DNA from: Saprospiraceae bacterium | GTDB taxonomy: Bacteria; Bacteroidota; Bacteroidia; Chitinophagales; Saprospiraceae | Direction of reading: 5' to 3' | DNA: 53,482 bases | NCBI GenBank assembly: GCA_016787285.1 | Contig: JAEUUV010000083.1 | Location: forward strand, 1 to 53,482 | Part shown: positions 33,122 through 41,495 of the stretch, piece by piece | How the letters are laid out: each line of letters begins with the position of its first letter | Position numbering within the stretch: position 1 is the stretch's first letter | Translations under genes and position numbers: made by a program | Notes under the pieces: model-generated | What the model was told of the DNA's origin: nothing | The model's input: the letters and a program-made list of their open reading frames with translations, nothing else | Databases searched by the model: none

Positions 33122-35986
33122 TCAATACCCGAAAATATCCTCGAGGGTGAGTTTTTCCACCTTGCCGATGCTGCGCAGGTATTTCAGGTCCACGCGTTTT
33201 TCATCGCCGATGACCAACCAGTGGTAGCGGCGCCCTTTGATGTGCCGGTTGTGAAAATGAATCAGGTCTTCGGGTCGGGCTTGCTGAAGGGCAGAAAAAA
33301 CTTCCTGCCGGAGGTCGTGCCGAAAGCCCCGCTCCTGCGTAGTGCGCCAGTTCCAGTAGATGTCGGCGTGGCGCACGCGCTCAACGGCGATCTGTTTGAG
33401 CACACTCTGGCGGGCATGCTCGATTTGCGGCAGCGACACCGGCATGTCGTTCAGGATTGTTTGAAAGGCCTCCACTGCATCGCGCAGTTTGTCGGGCTGG
33501 GTGCCGATGTATGCCTGCAGGTAGTGCGCGCGGTTGCGTTTGCCCGGGTTGGACAAGTATGCGTAGGTGGCGTAAGCCAATGCCTTGGATTCGCGGATTT
33601 CCTGAAAAACAATGGACGAAAGTCCGTGTCCGAAATACTGGTTGTGCCATTCGGCGTAGATCATTTCCTCCAGGTTGAACTTCGGGGTGCCTTTGGACAG
33701 CAGCAATAGTTCCGTTTGCACCATCGGAAAATGCACGAAATACACCTTGTCGCGACGCTGGCCGGCTTCCGGGTATTTCCGGGCAGGCGGCAAGGGGCGC
33801 AGGTTTTCGGCTGTGCGGTGGTGCTTTTTCAATATTTTGGCCATCTGGACGGCGCTGCGGCGCCCGGTGTAAAACACTTCGTGCCGGAACGTGGTCAGTT
33901 CGAGCAGCAGTTTGGTCAGGTCTTCGGCACGCAGGGCGAGGATTTCCTCTTTGGTCAACTTGTCGGTATAGGGGTTGCGTTTGCCATACTTGCCGTAGTG
34001 AAAAAGAGCCTTGTTCAGGACGGCGTTTTTGTCTTTTTTGTTGTTCTCCCGGCGCAGAAGCACATCTGCCTTGAGGTTTTCCAGGGCATCCGGGTTGGGT
34101 TGCAGGTCGGCGAGCAGGTGTTCCATCAGTTCGATGCCGGCTTCGAGGGAATCGTCGAGTCCGCTAAGGGTCAGGTAGGTTCGATCATTCTGGCAGGTAG
34201 CGGAAAAATGTACGCCAATGCGGTAAAACGCCTGCTGCATTTGTTGCGGGGTGTACTTGCCGGTGCCGAGAAACGGTAGGTACGAGGCCGCCACCGACAG
34301 GAGCGGGTCGTTCACCTTGCCCATCTCGAAAATATAATACAAGCGGAACAGGCGGCTTTCGGGTTGGCGCACGGATTTCAGGTTCAGGCCGGGCGCGAGG
34401 CGGGCGGTTTTGATGGTTTTTTTGAAATCAATGAATTCCGGTTCGATATCCTCCGTGTGCTGTTCGAGAAATGCCTTCCCGAAGTCCGATATGTCGGTTC
34501 GGTTCAGTTCCACAGGGGTGATTTGCGGTTTTTCCACTTTCATCACCGAAGGATCGTCGCCGTGGTGTTTGTAGATGACGGCGTAGTTGTCGGCGCGCAG
34601 GTGTTTTTGGGCGAAAGCAGCCACATCGGTGCGCGTAACGCGCTCGAGCGCCGCCCAACGGCGCACCGTGTCGGCCCAGTCCACACCGTGCAGGTACGTC
34701 GAGACAATAGCGGCGGCGCGACCCTGATTTTTTTCAAATCCCTTGATCTCCGAGAGTTGCAGGTCTTTCACCACGGCACCGGGCAGCCAGTCTTCGAAAT
34801 TGCCCCGCCGCAGGTATTCGACCTGCTGTTCGAGCAATTTTTCCACATCTTCCAGCGACTGGCCTTCGCGGGGTTTTCCATACACCACGAGGCGGCTGTA
34901 ATCCTCATGCACCTGGGCATATGCGTATGCTTCGAGCAGTTTCTGGCCCTGCATCAGGTTCAGATCGAACAGGCCGGCCTGGTAATTGTGCAACATGCCG
35001 GCGATCAGGGGCAACAGCACGGCTTCGTCGGAGCCTGCACCCGGGAATCGCCAGCCCATTTCCACCCAGGGGGCTTCCTGGCCGTACACGTCGCGCTGCA
35101 CGCGCCGGGTCAGTTCGGGTTGTGGTTCTACCGAAAACGGAGGAATTGGTTTGGGTTTGAAATGGCCGAAATAGCGCTCGGCCAGGGCCACGGCCTGCTC
35201 GGGATCGAAGTCGCCGCACAGCACGATGGCCATGTTGTTGGGCACGTAGTACTGGTCGAAGAAGCGGTAAATGTTGGTTTGCGAGGGGTTCTTGAGGTCT
35301 TCGCCGCGGCCCAGGGTGGTTTGGGTGCCGTAGGGGTGCGTGGGAGTGAGCGTTTCCTGCATAGCCTTGAGGGTTTTGCGGAAATCGCGGTCCTGACTGA
35401 TGTTGTACTCCTCGAACACCGTTTCCAGTTCGGTGTGGAACAGGCGCAGAATCGGGCGTCGGAAACGTTCGCCTTCGAGCGCAAACCAGCGCTCCATTTC
35501 ATTGGCCGGGATGTCGTTCACGTACACGGTTTGTTCCACCCAGGTGTAGGCGTTGGTGCCCTTGGCGCCGATGGCGCTCAGGAGTTTGTCGTACTCGTTG
35601 GCGGCCACGTATTTGGCGGCTTCGAACGACAGGCGGTCAATTTCGGCGTAGAGCACCTTTTTTTTCGCCGGATCGGTTTCGCGACGGTGCTCCTCGAAGC
35701 GTTGTTCGATTTGGTCCAGCAGGGCTTTTTCCTTGGGCCAGTCGAGGCTGCCGAGCCGGTCGGTGCCTTTGAACATCATGTGCTCGAAGTAATGCGCCAA
35801 GCCGGTGGTGTCGGCGGGGTCGTGTTTGGAGCCGGCTCGCACGGCGATCTCGGTGTACACGCGCGGTTCGTCCTTGTTGACGGACAGGAACAGGCGCAGG
35901 CCGTTGCCGAGGGTGTGCATCTGGACATTTATCGGGTCGCCGGAAACGGTCGTGAAAGCGGGCCTGGATATGGCGTATGTGGTCAT
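33122..35986 (-). CDS. M16 family (pitrilysin/insulinase-type) zinc metallopeptidase
   Basis: A 954-aa protein starting MTTYAISRPAF. The upstream frame to 36160 is rejected because it covers the promoter gap. The inverted zinc motif HYFEH lies at 65-69 (His65, Glu68, His69), and the downstream Glu is in LETVFEEYNIS. The protein contains N- and C-terminal M16 halves; the second half lacks the zinc motif, as usual. No signal peptide is visible, so it is probably cytoplasmic or exported by an unseen route. It cleaves oligopeptides in other members. Typical full length for two-domain M16 proteins. Confidence 0.93.
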   Translation of the reverse strand: MTTYAISRPAFTTVSGDPINVQMHTLGNGLRLFLSVNKDEPRVYTEIAVRAGSKHDPADTTGLAHYFEHMMFKGTDRLGSLDWPKEKALLDQIEQRFEEHRRETDPAKKKVLYAEIDRLSFEAAKYVAANEYDKLLSAIGAKGTNAYTWVEQTVYVNDIPANEMERWFALEGERFRRPILRLFHTELETVFEEYNISQDRDFRKTLKAMQETLTPTHPYGTQTTLGRGEDLKNPSQTNIYRFFDQYYVPNNMAIVLCGDFDPEQAVALAERYFGHFKPKPIPPFSVEPQPELTRRVQRDVYGQEAPWVEMGWRFPGAGSDEAVLLPLIAGMLHNYQAGLFDLNLMQGQKLLEAYAYAQVHEDYSRLVVYGKPREGQSLEDVEKLLEQQVEYLRRGNFEDWLPGAVVKDLQLSEIKGFEKNQGRAAAIVSTYLHGVDWADTVRRWAALERVTRTDVAAFAQKHLRADNYAVIYKHHGDDPSVMKVEKPQITPVELNRTDISDFGKAFLEQHTEDIEPEFIDFKKTIKTARLAPGLNLKSVRQPESRLFRLYYIFEMGKVNDPLLSVAASYLPFLGTGKYTPQQMQQAFYRIGVHFSATCQNDRTYLTLSGLDDSLEAGIELMEHLLADLQPNPDALENLKADVLLRRENNKKDKNAVLNKALFHYGKYGKRNPYTDKLTKEEILALRAEDLTKLLLELTTFRHEVFYTGRRSAVQMAKILKKHHRTAENLRPLPPARKYPEAGQRRDKVYFVHFPMVQTELLLLSKGTPKFNLEEMIYAEWHNQYFGHGLSSIVFQEIRESKALAYATYAYLSNPGKRNRAHYLQAYIGTQPDKLRDAVEAFQTILNDMPVSLPQIEHARQSVLKQIAVERVRHADIYWNWRTTQERGFRHDLRQEVFSALQQARPEDLIHFHNRHIKGRRYHWLVIGDEKRVDLKYLRSIGKVEKLTLEDIFGY

Positions 35987-36221
35987 GGAAACAGCCGATT
36001 TAAAAAAAGGAGGGCGAAAATAGGGCGATTTGGTCAGATTACGCCGCAGGGTTTGAGTTAGACAGAAATAACCGCGTTTTGTTCTCGGGAACGGTACGGC
36101 GGATAACAAGGTTGGCCAAAAAAAGGATGTGCCTGAATAGCATAGTACATTTCCATACACGCCTGATCAGTTTTACAGAACTTTGCCGCCGCTTCCGGGT
36201 TTACACCAACCCGCATCCCTC

Positions 36222-36245
36222 CAACCAGAAACCTCGAAACCTGAA
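36222..36245. repeat. Short block of the AACC phrase repeat before the ABC gene
   Basis: The words AACCAGAAACCTCGAAACCTG lie just before the ABC transporter ATG. They match the words of the array upstream of paaB (AACCTGAAACCTGAAACC at 11768-11785), 24 kb away. No inverted partner is present here. The 264-bp divergent gap shows no other obvious element. Confidence 0.55.
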
Positions 36246-36250
36246 CACAC

Positions 36251-38017
36251 ATGTCCGACACCACCAACGCCGTCAGTTTTTCGCTTTTTCGCCGCGTGCT
36301 CGCGATGGTGAAGCCGTATCGCGTTACGTTTTATTTCACGGCGTCCCTTGCAGTGGTGCTGGCGCCACTGGCCATTGCGCGACCCAAGTTGCTGCAAACG
36401 ATGGTGGACGACCACATTTCCAACGGCGATATTTCGGGCATGACCCTGCTGGCTGTCGCCATCGTGGGCGTTTTGCTGGTGGAAGTGGTGCTGCGGTATT
36501 TTTTCCTGTATTACGCCGACTGGTTAGGTCAGGTCATTGTGCGCGACCTGCGGGTGCGGGTGTTCAGCCACGTGTCCAAACTGAACCTGTCGTACTTCGA
36601 CAAAACACCTATCGGACAGAGTACCACGCGCACCATCAACGACATCGAGGCTATCAACACGGTATTTTCCGAAGGCAGCATCACCATTCTGGCCGACCTG
36701 CTCACCCTGGTTGCCGTCATGGCCATGATGTTTTACACCTCCTGGAAACTGACACTGGTGGTGCTCGCGGTATTTCCGCTGCTCATCTGGGGCAGTTACC
36801 GGTTCAAGGAAAGTGTGCGCAAGAGTTACGAAAAGGTGCGCAACCATATTTCCACGATGAACGCCTTCCTGCAGGAGCGCATCACGGGTATGCGCATCGT
36901 GCAGATTTTCAATGCAGAAGAGCAGGAGGCCGAAAAATTCCGCCAGATCAACCGCGACTACACCGCGGCCAACCTGCGCTCCATTCTGGCCTACGCCATT
37001 TTTTTTCCGGTGGTGGACATTATCTCCGCGCTTTCGCTGGGCCTCATGGTGTGGTACGGCGCGCGCGGTGTGCTTTCCGAAGAAGTGACGATTGGTACCA
37101 TGGTCGCATTTCCGCTGTACATCACCATGCTGTACCGCCCGATCCGCATGCTGGCCGACAAGTTCAACACCCTGCAAATGGGCCTTATTGCGGCGGAGCG
37201 CGTGTTCAAATTGCTGGAAACGAAAGACACCGTACACAACGACGGCACACTTGCGCCGGCCAAACTCCAGGGCGACCTGGAGTTTGAAAACGTGTGGTTT
37301 TCGTACAGCGGAAACGCCGACGAGTCTGTGCTGAAAAACGTATCGTTTCACATTCCCCCGGGCAATACCCTCGCTATTGTGGGCAGCACGGGCAGCGGCA
37401 AAACCACGATCATCAGCCTGCTCAACCGGTTTTATGAAATCCAGTCGGGCAGCATCAAAATTGACGGGCACAACCTGCATGATTACGATGTGTACGCGCT
37501 GCGCCGCCGCATCGCGGTGGTGTTGCAGGACGTGTTTTTGTTTTCCGGCTCGGTGCTGGACAACATCACCCTGCGCGACCCGAGCATCACGGAGGAGCAG
37601 GTGGTGCAGGCAGCCAAGATGATCGGCGCACACGCATTCATTGCCAAACTGCCCGGCGGCTACCACTACCAGGTGCAGGAGCGCGGCGCCACGCTTTCGA
37701 TGGGGCAGCGCCAGTTGATCTCGTTTGTGCGGGCGCTGGTGTTCGACCCCGACATCCTGATCCTCGATGAGGCTACCTCGTCCATTGACCCCGAGTCGGA
37801 GAGCATCATCCAGTTTGCCATCGAGCGGCTCATCGCCCGGCGCACGAGCATCATCATTGCGCACCGACTGTCCACCATCCGTCATGCGGCCAACGTACTG
37901 GTGCTGGAAAAAGGCGAGGTACGGGAATTTGGCCCGCCGGACACGCTGCTTGCCATTGAGGGTGGGCGGTACCGGGAATTGTACGAGAGGCAGTTTGTGG
38001 GCGCGGGCGTGGAGTGA
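36251..38017 (+). CDS. ABC exporter, fused permease-ATPase (MsbA-like)
   Basis: A 588-aa half-transporter. Residues 1-~320 hold six TM helices of an exporter domain (FTASLAVVLAPLAIARPKLL; YFFLYYADWLGQVIVRDLR). The nucleotide-binding domain follows: Walker A GSTGSGKTT (~378), Q-loop VVLQDVFLFSG, signature LSMGQRQ (~480; Met replaces the second Gly of LSGGQ), Walker B ILILDEATSSID (~502) and H-loop IAHRLST. It would homodimerise to export lipids, drugs or peptides. The DEAD-box gene follows on the same strand 29 bp later. Confidence 0.93.
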   Translation: MSDTTNAVSFSLFRRVLAMVKPYRVTFYFTASLAVVLAPLAIARPKLLQTMVDDHISNGDISGMTLLAVAIVGVLLVEVVLRYFFLYYADWLGQVIVRDLRVRVFSHVSKLNLSYFDKTPIGQSTTRTINDIEAINTVFSEGSITILADLLTLVAVMAMMFYTSWKLTLVVLAVFPLLIWGSYRFKESVRKSYEKVRNHISTMNAFLQERITGMRIVQIFNAEEQEAEKFRQINRDYTAANLRSILAYAIFFPVVDIISALSLGLMVWYGARGVLSEEVTIGTMVAFPLYITMLYRPIRMLADKFNTLQMGLIAAERVFKLLETKDTVHNDGTLAPAKLQGDLEFENVWFSYSGNADESVLKNVSFHIPPGNTLAIVGSTGSGKTTIISLLNRFYEIQSGSIKIDGHNLHDYDVYALRRRIAVVLQDVFLFSGSVLDNITLRDPSITEEQVVQAAKMIGAHAFIAKLPGGYHYQVQERGATLSMGQRQLISFVRALVFDPDILILDEATSSIDPESESIIQFAIERLIARRTSIIIAHRLSTIRHAANVLVLEKGEVREFGPPDTLLAIEGGRYRELYERQFVGAGVE

Positions 38018-38034
38018 TGACCCGAATATCCGGC

Positions 38035-38042
38035 TACCTTTG
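38035..38042 (+). promoter_or_regulatory. Candidate -7 box TACCTTTG immediately before the DEAD-box ATG
   Basis: TACCTTTG fits TAnnTTTG and ends 4 bp before the ATG at 38047. A -7 box at this place would start transcription at or just inside the codon region, i.e. a leaderless mRNA. No TTTG is found at the expected -33 spacing, so it may be fortuitous. Confidence 0.3.
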
Positions 38043-38046
38043 CCGG

Positions 38047-39375
38047 ATGGAAACAGAACAACCATTTGCCGCCCAACTTTCCCGCCTGGACATTCCGGCG
38101 TTAAACCCCATGCAGGAAACGACTGTCCGGGCCATTCAGACACACCCCAATGTAGTGCTGCTGGCGCCGACCGGGTCGGGCAAAACCCTGGCGTTTCTAC
38201 TTCCGGTACTGGAGCGCATGAAACCCGATGTGTCGGGCGTGCAGTGTTTGATCCTGTCGCCTACCCGCGAACTGGCCATTCAGATCGAACGCGTATGGCA
38301 AAAAATGGCCACGGGCTTCAAAGTGAATACCTGCTACGGCGGGCACTCCATGCAGACGGAGACACAGAATCTGAGCCAACCGCCGGCCCTGTTGATCGGT
38401 ACGCCGGGCCGAATTCTGGAGCACATCACCCGGCAGACATTTTCGCTGGAACACATCCGGATACTCGTGCTGGACGAATTTGACAAATCCCTGTCCATGG
38501 GTTTTCAGGAGCAAATGGCAGGTATTATTGTGGGCCTGAAGGGTTTGGAAAAACGTATTCTGGCCTCGGCGACCGACAAGCAGCACATCCCACAGTTCAC
38601 GGGCATCACCCATCCGAAGGTGCTGAATTTTTACAAAAATCCTGAAAAGTCTACGGATGGTCTGGTGGTGAAACGGGTGGTGTCGGCCACGTCCGACAAG
38701 GATGAGGCGCTGCTCAACCTGCTGTGTTTTTTGGGCAACGATCCTACCCTGATTTTCTGCAACCAGCGTGACACCACGGAGCGTGTGCGGGACTACCTCT
38801 CGAAGATGGGCGTCGCGTGCGCCGGTTTTCACGGCGGCATGGAGCAGATGGATCGAGAGCGCACACTGGTTCAGTTTCGGAACGGCAGCACTGTGTTTCT
38901 CGTGGCCTCCGACCTGGCGGCGCGCGGGCTGGACATCCCCGAAGTGAAAAACGTGGTGCACTACGAGGCGCCGATGAAGCACAACGATTTCTTGCACCGC
39001 AACGGTCGCACCGCCCGCATGCACGCCGAAGGAACGGCCTGGCTACTGCTCGGCAAAGACGAACCCGTGCCGGTGTATCTGGCGGAAAACCCGCCGGAGC
39101 TGTTCGAGGTGCCCCTCAGCGAAACCCTGCCCGCTCCCGCCCCCTGGCTCACCCTGTACATCAGCGGCGGCAAAAAAGACAAGATCAGCAAGATGGACAT
39201 CGTGGGGTTTTTATCCAAAAAAGGCGGCCTGCAACAGGGCGACCTTGGGAAAATCGAAGTGCTGGATCACATGTCGTTTGCGGCAGTCCGGCGGGAACTG
39301 GCCGCGGGAGTGGTGCGGGCGGTGCAGGGGGAGAAGATGAAGGGGGAAAAGTACAAGATTGTGGTGACGAACTAA
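38047..39375 (+). CDS. DEAD-box-type RNA helicase with DbpA-like RNA-binding tail (DEFD motif)
   Basis: A 442-aa protein starting METEQPFAAQLSRLDIPALN; a slightly longer start at 38017 overlaps the ABC stop. Motifs in order: Q-motif LNPMQ, I APTGSGKT (~41), Ia PTRELA, GTPGR, II DEFD (~142), III SAT, IV IFCNQ, V ASDLAARGLD, VI HRNGRTAR. The third motif-II residue is Phe, where DEAD-box proteins have Ala. The last ~75 residues (LTLYISGGKKDKISKMDIVGFL ...) match the DbpA-type RNA-binding domain that targets 23S rRNA, so a ribosome-assembly role is likely. It overlaps the convergent acyl-CoA dehydrogenase stop by 4 bp. Confidence 0.9.
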   Translation: METEQPFAAQLSRLDIPALNPMQETTVRAIQTHPNVVLLAPTGSGKTLAFLLPVLERMKPDVSGVQCLILSPTRELAIQIERVWQKMATGFKVNTCYGGHSMQTETQNLSQPPALLIGTPGRILEHITRQTFSLEHIRILVLDEFDKSLSMGFQEQMAGIIVGLKGLEKRILASATDKQHIPQFTGITHPKVLNFYKNPEKSTDGLVVKRVVSATSDKDEALLNLLCFLGNDPTLIFCNQRDTTERVRDYLSKMGVACAGFHGGMEQMDRERTLVQFRNGSTVFLVASDLAARGLDIPEVKNVVHYEAPMKHNDFLHRNGRTARMHAEGTAWLLLGKDEPVPVYLAENPPELFEVPLSETLPAPAPWLTLYISGGKKDKISKMDIVGFLSKKGGLQQGDLGKIEVLDHMSFAAVRRELAAGVVRAVQGEKMKGEKYKIVVTN

Positions 39376-40532
39376 ATCCACGGCACATACAACTCCCCGT
39401 TCAGCACATTCCTCGAAATCACGATCCGCTGCACCTCCGAGGTGCCCTCGTAAATCTGCGTGATTTTGGCGTCGCGCATGAGGCGCTCCACGTGGTATTC
39501 CTTCACATAGCCGTAGCCACCGTGAATTTGCACGGCTTCCACGGTGTGGCGCATGGCCGTTTCGGAGGCAAACAGTTTGGCCATAGCAGCAGCCTGAGCG
39601 AAGTCTAAATGTTTGTCTTTCATGGCGGCGGCGCGGTACACGAGCAGGCGCGCAGCCTCAATGTCGGTGGCCATGTCGGCTATTTTGAACGCGATGGCCT
39701 GGTGTTGGCTGATAGGTTTTCCGAAGGCTTCGCGTTGTTTGGAATACTCCAGCGCCAGTTCGTAGGCACCGGCGGCGATGCCGAGGGCTTGTGCAGCGAT
39801 GCCAATGCGGCCGCCGTTGAGTGTGTTCATGGCAAACTTGAAACCGAAGCCGTCTTCGCCGATGCGGTTTTCCTTGGGCACCTTCACGTCGTTGTACATG
39901 ATGGTGTGGGTGTCGGAGGCGCGGATGCCGAGTTTGTCCTCCTTGGCGCCCACGGTCACGCCGGGCCAGGAGGTTTCGACGATAAACGCGTTGATGCCCC
40001 GGTGTTTTTTCTCCGGGTAGGTTTGCGCGATGACGAGGTGTACGCTGGACGTGCCGCCGTTGGTGATCCAGTTTTTGGTGCCGTTCAGCAGGTAATGGTC
40101 GCCCATGTCCACGGCGGTGGTGCGCTGGCTGGTGGCGTCGGAGCCGGCCTCGGGTTCGGACAGGCAGAAGGAGCCGATCCATTCGCCGGACGCGAGTTTG
40201 GGCAGGTATTTTTGCTTTTGTTCCTCGGTGCCGTAGGTTTCGATACCCCAGCAGACGAGCGAGTTGTTCACCGACATGATCACCGAGCAGGAGCTGTCTA
40301 CCTTGCTGATTTCCTCCATAGCAATAACGTAGGCGAGAGTGTCCATGCCGCCGCCGCCGTACTCGGGTGCGGTCATCATGCCGAGGAATCCGAGTTCGGC
40401 CATTTTCCGCACCTGTTCGCGCGGGTACTGCATTTTGGTGTCGCGTTCGATGACGCCGGGTTTCAGGTCGTTTTGGGCAAATTGGCGGGCCGCTTCGCGC
40501 ACGGCCTCGTGTTCTTCGGTCAGATGAAACAT
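39372..40532 (-). CDS. Acyl-CoA dehydrogenase
   Basis: A 386-aa protein starting MFHLTEEHEAVREAARQFAQ; upstream codons translate hairpin DNA and are rejected. Landmarks are CLSEPEAGSDA with NGTKNWITNGGTS (FAD and substrate region), HTIMYNDVKVPKENRIGE, YSKQREAFGKPISQHQAIAFK, and QIHGGYGYVKEYHVERLMRDAK with QIYEGTSEVQRIVISR, where the Glu of YEGTSE is the catalytic base of short/medium-chain enzymes. It performs the FAD-dependent alpha,beta-dehydrogenation of acyl-CoA in fatty acid or amino acid breakdown. An intact, full-length member. Confidence 0.95.
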   Translation of the reverse strand: MFHLTEEHEAVREAARQFAQNDLKPGVIERDTKMQYPREQVRKMAELGFLGMMTAPEYGGGGMDTLAYVIAMEEISKVDSSCSVIMSVNNSLVCWGIETYGTEEQKQKYLPKLASGEWIGSFCLSEPEAGSDATSQRTTAVDMGDHYLLNGTKNWITNGGTSSVHLVIAQTYPEKKHRGINAFIVETSWPGVTVGAKEDKLGIRASDTHTIMYNDVKVPKENRIGEDGFGFKFAMNTLNGGRIGIAAQALGIAAGAYELALEYSKQREAFGKPISQHQAIAFKIADMATDIEAARLLVYRAAAMKDKHLDFAQAAAMAKLFASETAMRHTVEAVQIHGGYGYVKEYHVERLMRDAKITQIYEGTSEVQRIVISRNVLNGELYVPWI

Positions 40533-40577
40533 GCTATCGTGATGATGAATGATGAATGATAAATGATGAATAACCGC

Positions 40578-40636
40578 CGTTGTTGGCGTCCCCGCCAACG
40601 ACGACGACTGCCGTTGTTGGCGTCCCGCCAACAACG
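40578..40636. repeat. Double hairpin with duplicated word between Omp28 and acyl-CoA dehydrogenase
   Basis: CCGTTGTTGGCGTCCC occurs twice (from 40577 and 40611). Each copy is followed by its own complement: CGCCAACG at 40593-40600, and CGCCAACAACG at 40626-40636, the latter a perfect 11-bp stem with a 3-nt loop. It lies 9 bp after the Omp28 stop on the minus strand, so it is well placed as a terminator or RNA-stability stem. An ATGATGAATG tandem word follows at 40540-40570. Confidence 0.8.
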
Positions 40637-40645
40637 CTTCGGGAT

Positions 40646-41482
40646 TTATTCGACCACGTGTTTTTCGGCGGCCTGGAGTACTTCCTTGTTCGGGTCGCCG
40701 CCGCGGTGTACGAAGGCTACCACGCTGCAATGTTTGGCCTCCCAGGCAGCCGGCAGGTTCAGCGTAAATGCTTTATTGATCGTATTGTTCGCTACAAGCG
40801 GCTCGGCGATGATATCGCCGGTGGCTTGCGTGACGATAGTGCGGAGCACGTGGCGGTGCACGTAATTCGGCACGGTCACAAGTTCGACTTTCTGGACATC
40901 TACGATGCTGTCCTGCGTGATGAGCACCGTGATCCGGTACTCTCCGCTCAGGTCTTCCGCCGGGGTAAGGTCTGCGCTGATGTCAAGTTTGCGGGAGCCG
41001 GCATCGTAGGTAGTTTTCAGGTCAATACCGACCGAGAGTGGTTTGGCGAGTTCTTCGCCGATGATACCGGCCCATTGCTGGCGGGGCAGGTACGGTTCGG
41101 TTTCGGGAGGCACGATACGGCGGTTGATAGCGGCTGATGGAAAAAAAATAGCGGAACCGATATAGTTGGCCAGTTCGGTGCCTTTGCCGGTGCGGAAATC
41201 ATACAGGCTGCTGGCGTAGGGGACGTCATAACCCAGCGCGGCGTGGATGGACACAATGACCAACTGCTCGCCGTACTGATCGTCGAGGTCCACGAGTGCT
41301 GCCGTGCCTTCGGGGCAGTTGGGGCAGCGCACACCGGTGAGTTCCTCGGCCAGCACCACGCGTTTTTGTTCGCCGGGGTTATTTCCGCCGGAATTTGTCA
41401 TCGGTGTAATGACTACCCACTTTTCCTCGCATCCGGACAGTAAAGCGGCAGCAACAAGCAGAGCGGAGAGTATTTTTTTCAT
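40646..41482 (-). CDS. Omp28-related lipoprotein
   Basis: A 278-aa protein starting MKKILSALLVAAALLSGCEE (lipobox LSGC). Residues ~44-140 are thioredoxin-like, with the CPNC pair in EELTGVRCPNCPEGTAAL and VSIHAALGYDVPYASSLYD, as in the Omp28/TlpA-like family. The rest is beta-rich (ISADLTPAEDLSGEYRITVL). Omp28 proteins are outer-membrane lipoproteins of uncertain role. It is downstream of DUF6029 with a 13-bp gap, an operon arrangement also common in other Bacteroidota, to my knowledge. Confidence 0.88.
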   Translation of the reverse strand: MKKILSALLVAAALLSGCEEKWVVITPMTNSGGNNPGEQKRVVLAEELTGVRCPNCPEGTAALVDLDDQYGEQLVIVSIHAALGYDVPYASSLYDFRTGKGTELANYIGSAIFFPSAAINRRIVPPETEPYLPRQQWAGIIGEELAKPLSVGIDLKTTYDAGSRKLDISADLTPAEDLSGEYRITVLITQDSIVDVQKVELVTVPNYVHRHVLRTIVTQATGDIIAEPLVANNTINKAFTLNLPAAWEAKHCSVVAFVHRGGDPNKEVLQAAEKHVVE

Positions 41483-41495
41483 GTTTGTCAATTTT

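Noticed and set aside
34364..36061. 565-codon plus-strand frame opposite the M16 peptidase
   Set aside because: Antisense shadow of a clear M16 gene; the sequence is low in normal motifs and rich in His/Val/Phe typical of reversed GC-rich codons.
36524..38143. 539-codon minus-strand frame opposite the ABC exporter
   Set aside because: Antisense shadow of a protein with all ABC motifs.
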